64,000 bases of DNA, taken from contig NZ_CAJGBF010000002.1 in NCBI RefSeq assembly GCF_904424705.1, positions 248,001-312,000 of the forward strand. The letters are read 5' to 3'. The first letter of the stretch is position 1; the number at the start of each line of letters is the position of its first letter. The DNA is from Rossellomorea arthrocnemi. Lineage in GTDB: Bacteria > Bacillota > Bacilli > Bacillales > Bacillaceae_B. The notes under the pieces are model-generated. The model did no database searches. It worked only from the letters and a program-made list of their open reading frames with translations, and was not told the DNA's origin. Of this stretch, positions 61,774 to 64,000 are shown in pieces. The position numbers were made by a program, and so were the translations under genes.

Positions 61774-62346
61774 TTATGGAAATGCTAGTCCGTTTTTTAT
61801 TCTATCACTTAAATTTGAAACCTCCTCTTCCATCGCACCTTCAATGGCATACACTTTCCCCTGTTTCACTTCAAAGGGCTTGAAAGTGAAGTCCAGCATA
61901 TACACCATCATATTAAGCCCATTGGTTATGGGATAGTAGTATAAGCTCCCCTTGGTTAGAGATTTCTTCCAAAGCTTGAGCCCCTTCAGATTGAGTGGAT
62001 AGATGGTTTTCTTAACAGATCCCGCACAGGAAACAATGTTGGTGATGGCAACGCGTTTTCCACTGTAATTCCAGAAGGTATCCTTCGATAGGGACAGGAC
62101 CCCTACTCCATCCTCCTTGCAAGCAAGCCATTCAATAAGAAAGAATACTTTTAGACGCCGAGTTTCTTTTGACATATTTTCCATTTCAAATACGCAGGAT
62201 TCCCCCCACCCCTCAACCTCTTCCTTTACCCTTACTTTTATATCCGTAAGCGAGGACAATTGCTCAGAGTGAATAGGCATATATTCATTGGTTTTGCTCC
62301 AGGCTATTCCTTGGATATGGAACGTACGATTCGGATTCTCCCTCAT
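61774..62346 (-). CDS. Hypothetical protein coupled to the sugar nucleotidyltransferase
   Basis: A 190-residue soluble protein I do not recognise. It is beta-rich with alternating hydrophobic strands (TDIKVRVKEEVEGWGESCVF, LKVFFLIEWLA, MMVYMLDFTFKPF) and three cysteines, and has no signal peptide. It starts six bases after the nucleotidyltransferase stop, so it is made with it. An accessory or carbohydrate-binding role in the glycan pathway would be a guess. Confidence 0.8.
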   Translation of the reverse strand: MRENPNRTFHIQGIAWSKTNEYMPIHSEQLSSLTDIKVRVKEEVEGWGESCVFEMENMSKETRRLKVFFLIEWLACKEDGVGVLSLSKDTFWNYSGKRVAITNIVSCAGSVKKTIYPLNLKGLKLWKKSLTKGSLYYYPITNGLNMMVYMLDFTFKPFEVKQGKVYAIEGAMEEEVSNLSDRIKNGLAFP

Positions 62347-62352
62347 TAGCCT

Positions 62353-63360
62353 CTACACCTTTTGCCAGATTTTTATTTTTTTTCCATAATACCTTGCGAG
62401 CTCCCTTGCCAAATTTCGTCTGTCCGCTTTGGAATAAATGATGAAGCCTCTTTTCGGATCACTGATGATTTTCGTCCGCCCTCCATCTCTATGGTCAAAT
62501 ACGATTTCTTTCTGACTTGAGGAAGAAGGAACTGTCTCGAGGAGTTTTGCCAGGACCATCGGTTTCTTTCCATTCGGACACGCCACCTGCAGCCTGGTGA
62601 TAAAAGGCTCCAAAAGATCTTTTGAATGGTGAAAGCTCTTTTTTAAAGAAGGAGGAGAGAATTGTCCCCTCATGAGATCGTCCCTGGCACACTTATACTC
62701 TTCCGGGTTGCCGATGTCTCTCCAATAGGCATTGGTCTTAAACACGTATACCTCTTCATTATTTAACAGGAGCCGGGGAATGAAATCCTGCCCGAAATCC
62801 CTCGCTCCTATGTGTGCATAGCGATCAAGGAGCCGGGGATCCAGCATATATACACCTGTATTGACTTCATTTCCTGCCCACTCTTCCGGCTTTTCAATAA
62901 ATTCGACTAATTTCCGATTAGCGTCTGCATGACAAATTCCGTATTCTTTCGGATTCGCTACCTCCTTAGAGACCACGGTCATGACCGCTCTTTTCTCATA
63001 ATGGAATTCAATGACCTTATCGATTGGAATATTGGTAAAGGCGTCTCCACTTAGAACCAGGAAAGGTTCACTCAGCCTGTGACGGGCAAGGAAAATACCT
63101 CCCGCTGTACCAAGTGGGGATCTTTCCTCAAGATAGGTGATATTCACATCGAACCGTTTCCCATTTCCAAAGTAATCTTTAATGGTTTCACTTTTATAAC
63201 ATGTTGTAATCAAGATATCTTTTATACCATAAGACCTTAGGAGGTTGATACTATATTCAAGAATTGGCTTATTCAGAATCGGGACCATGGGCTTCGCAAT
63301 GGACATCGTGTAGGGTCTTAATCGCTTGCCCTCTCCACCTGCCAATATAACCGCCTTCAT
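62353..63360 (-). CDS. NDP-sugar pyrophosphorylase with extra C-terminal domain
   Basis: A 335-residue sugar-1-phosphate nucleotidyltransferase. The signature AVILAGGEGKRLRPYT, the KPMVPILNKPILEY lysine segment, GDAFTNIPI (nucleotide aspartate) and VNTGVYML are all intact. Sugar specificity (mannose or glucose type) cannot be read. The last about 105 residues are neither a left-handed beta-helix nor a phosphomutase domain, but an unrecognised basic segment (GRTKIISDPKRGFIIYSKADRR). It overlaps the glycosyltransferase gene by four bases. Confidence 0.9.
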   Translation of the reverse strand: MKAVILAGGEGKRLRPYTMSIAKPMVPILNKPILEYSINLLRSYGIKDILITTCYKSETIKDYFGNGKRFDVNITYLEERSPLGTAGGIFLARHRLSEPFLVLSGDAFTNIPIDKVIEFHYEKRAVMTVVSKEVANPKEYGICHADANRKLVEFIEKPEEWAGNEVNTGVYMLDPRLLDRYAHIGARDFGQDFIPRLLLNNEEVYVFKTNAYWRDIGNPEEYKCARDDLMRGQFSPPSLKKSFHHSKDLLEPFITRLQVACPNGKKPMVLAKLLETVPSSSSQKEIVFDHRDGGRTKIISDPKRGFIIYSKADRRNLARELARYYGKKIKIWQKV

Positions 63361-64000
63361 CTTTTTATGCCTTCCACTTTTGATTGAAGTAGTACATCTT
63401 CATAAACATGAATGGTTTGATCTGCGATCCGGTCCCAACTAAACATAGATTGCGCCATTTTAAATCCCAGTTTCCCCAACTGTTCCGACTTTAGGGGATC
63501 TTCAATTAATGAAACCAATTGGGTGTAAAGACTTTGTTCTTTATTGGGTTCAAATAACAAGCCGGTTTGTTCATGTTTCACTATTGACTTCAATCCCCCA
63601 GTATTGGAAGCGACTACTCCTTTACGGAAGGCCATTGCTTCCAGGGCTACAATCCCAAACGGTTCGTACAAGCTTGGAAACACGACAGCTAAACAATTCT
63701 TCAAATAATCGTTTCGTTCTCTATCGGAAATATAGCCGACAAATGAGACAATATCAGACAGTTGATCATGAATAACCATTTGACGATAATGTTCAAGCAT
63801 CGGACCCTTGCCTGCTATGACAAATGAGATGTTATAGCCTTCTTTCTTTAAGCGCGATGCTACCCGGATGATGGTGTCGAACCCCTTCTCATGAACCATT
63901 CTTCCGATTGAAAAAAAGTAAGGGGTGGATGGTTGTTGAAAGGTATGCAGGGTGGACTGATCCAGCCTATCCAGTTCTACACCGTTTGGAATGACAGAGA
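63357..64000 (-). CDS. GT4-type glycosyltransferase, 5' end outside window
   Basis: The frame stays open past 63899 to the right edge, with IPNGVEL and FSIGRMVHEKGFDTII, typical of a GT-B fold family 4 enzyme. The donor-binding EPFGIVALEAMA and VASNTGGL motifs follow. It resembles B. subtilis YqgM by position. The N-terminal acceptor domain is outside the window. The nucleotidyltransferase next to it presumably makes its sugar donor. Confidence 0.9.
   Translation of the reverse strand, partial: SVIPNGVELDRLDQSTLHTFQQPSTPYFFSIGRMVHEKGFDTIIRVASRLKKEGYNISFVIAGKGPMLEHYRQMVIHDQLSDIVSFVGYISDRERNDYLKNCLAVVFPSLYEPFGIVALEAMAFRKGVVASNTGGLKSIVKHEQTGLLFEPNKEQSLYTQLVSLIEDPLKSEQLGKLGFKMAQSMFSWDRIADQTIHVYEDVLLQSKVEGIKR

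Overview
The window reads as a continuous piece of chromosome from an endospore-forming member of the Bacillaceae. The evidence is gene content and order. It carries the sporulation genes spo0A, spoIVB and the complete spoIIIAA-AH operon, the comG competence operon, and a gene order that follows the Bacillus subtilis spo0A-to-yqgM segment, almost all on the minus strand. A class II (B12-dependent) ribonucleotide reductase and an OLE RNA locus make it unlike B. subtilis itself. A marine or alkaliphilic Bacillus or Rossellomorea-like species would fit, but the genus is inference. No rRNA, prophage, insertion sequence or CRISPR array was seen.

Layout, left to right. 1-5.3 kb holds the edge of a small Cys/Arg/Asn-rich protein gene, then spo0A, spoIVB, recN and argR. 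5.7-14.7 kb holds the tlyA-dxs-oapA-OLE-ispA-xseB-xseA-folD-nusB-yqhY block for isoprenoid precursors, DNA repair and folate metabolism. The large structured OLE RNA sits here, between ispA and its partner membrane-protein gene oapA. 14.7-22.0 kb holds accC-accB and spoIIIA. 22.2-31.0 kb holds efp, papA, aroQ, yqhR (figP), yqhP, yqhO, nrdJ with paired NrdR boxes, lipM and a rhodanese. 31.4-35.7 kb holds the glycine-cleavage genes gcvT-gcvPA-gcvPB behind a tandem glycine riboswitch. 35.8-38.3 kb holds the plus-strand pair yqhH-yqhG. 38.3-43.0 kb holds comGA-GG, aroK and yqzE. 43.3-45.3 kb is an accessory pocket with a secreted metzincin-type protease, a cupin and tRNA-Gln. 45.8-64 kb holds mgsR and the yqg series: small membrane proteins, a metallo-beta-lactamase-fold hydrolase, an HxlR regulator, a LysM peptidase, a lipoteichoic acid synthase, glucokinase, a GerA-family germination protein, the rhomboid protease GluP, fthC, rpmG, and a sugar nucleotidyltransferase/glycosyltransferase pair cut by the right edge.

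How the parts work together. Spo0A, SpoIVB, SpoIIIA, the GerA/SpoVAF-like protein and YqhR/FigP cover entry into sporulation, mother cell-forespore signalling and spore germination. LipM and the glycine-cleavage enzymes share the lipoyl-GcvH branch. Dxs and IspA bracket OLE and OapA, the conserved context of this enigmatic RNA.

The least explained structure is a family of about 120-bp intergenic repeats in clusters near 5.4, 13.9, 45.5 and 50.5 kb. Their flanks and loop are conserved, while their stem arms change together between copies so that base pairing is kept. Several sporulation and competence genes (spoIIIAD, comGA, comGD) appear to lack a conventional start codon where the ribosome-binding site and family length predict one.
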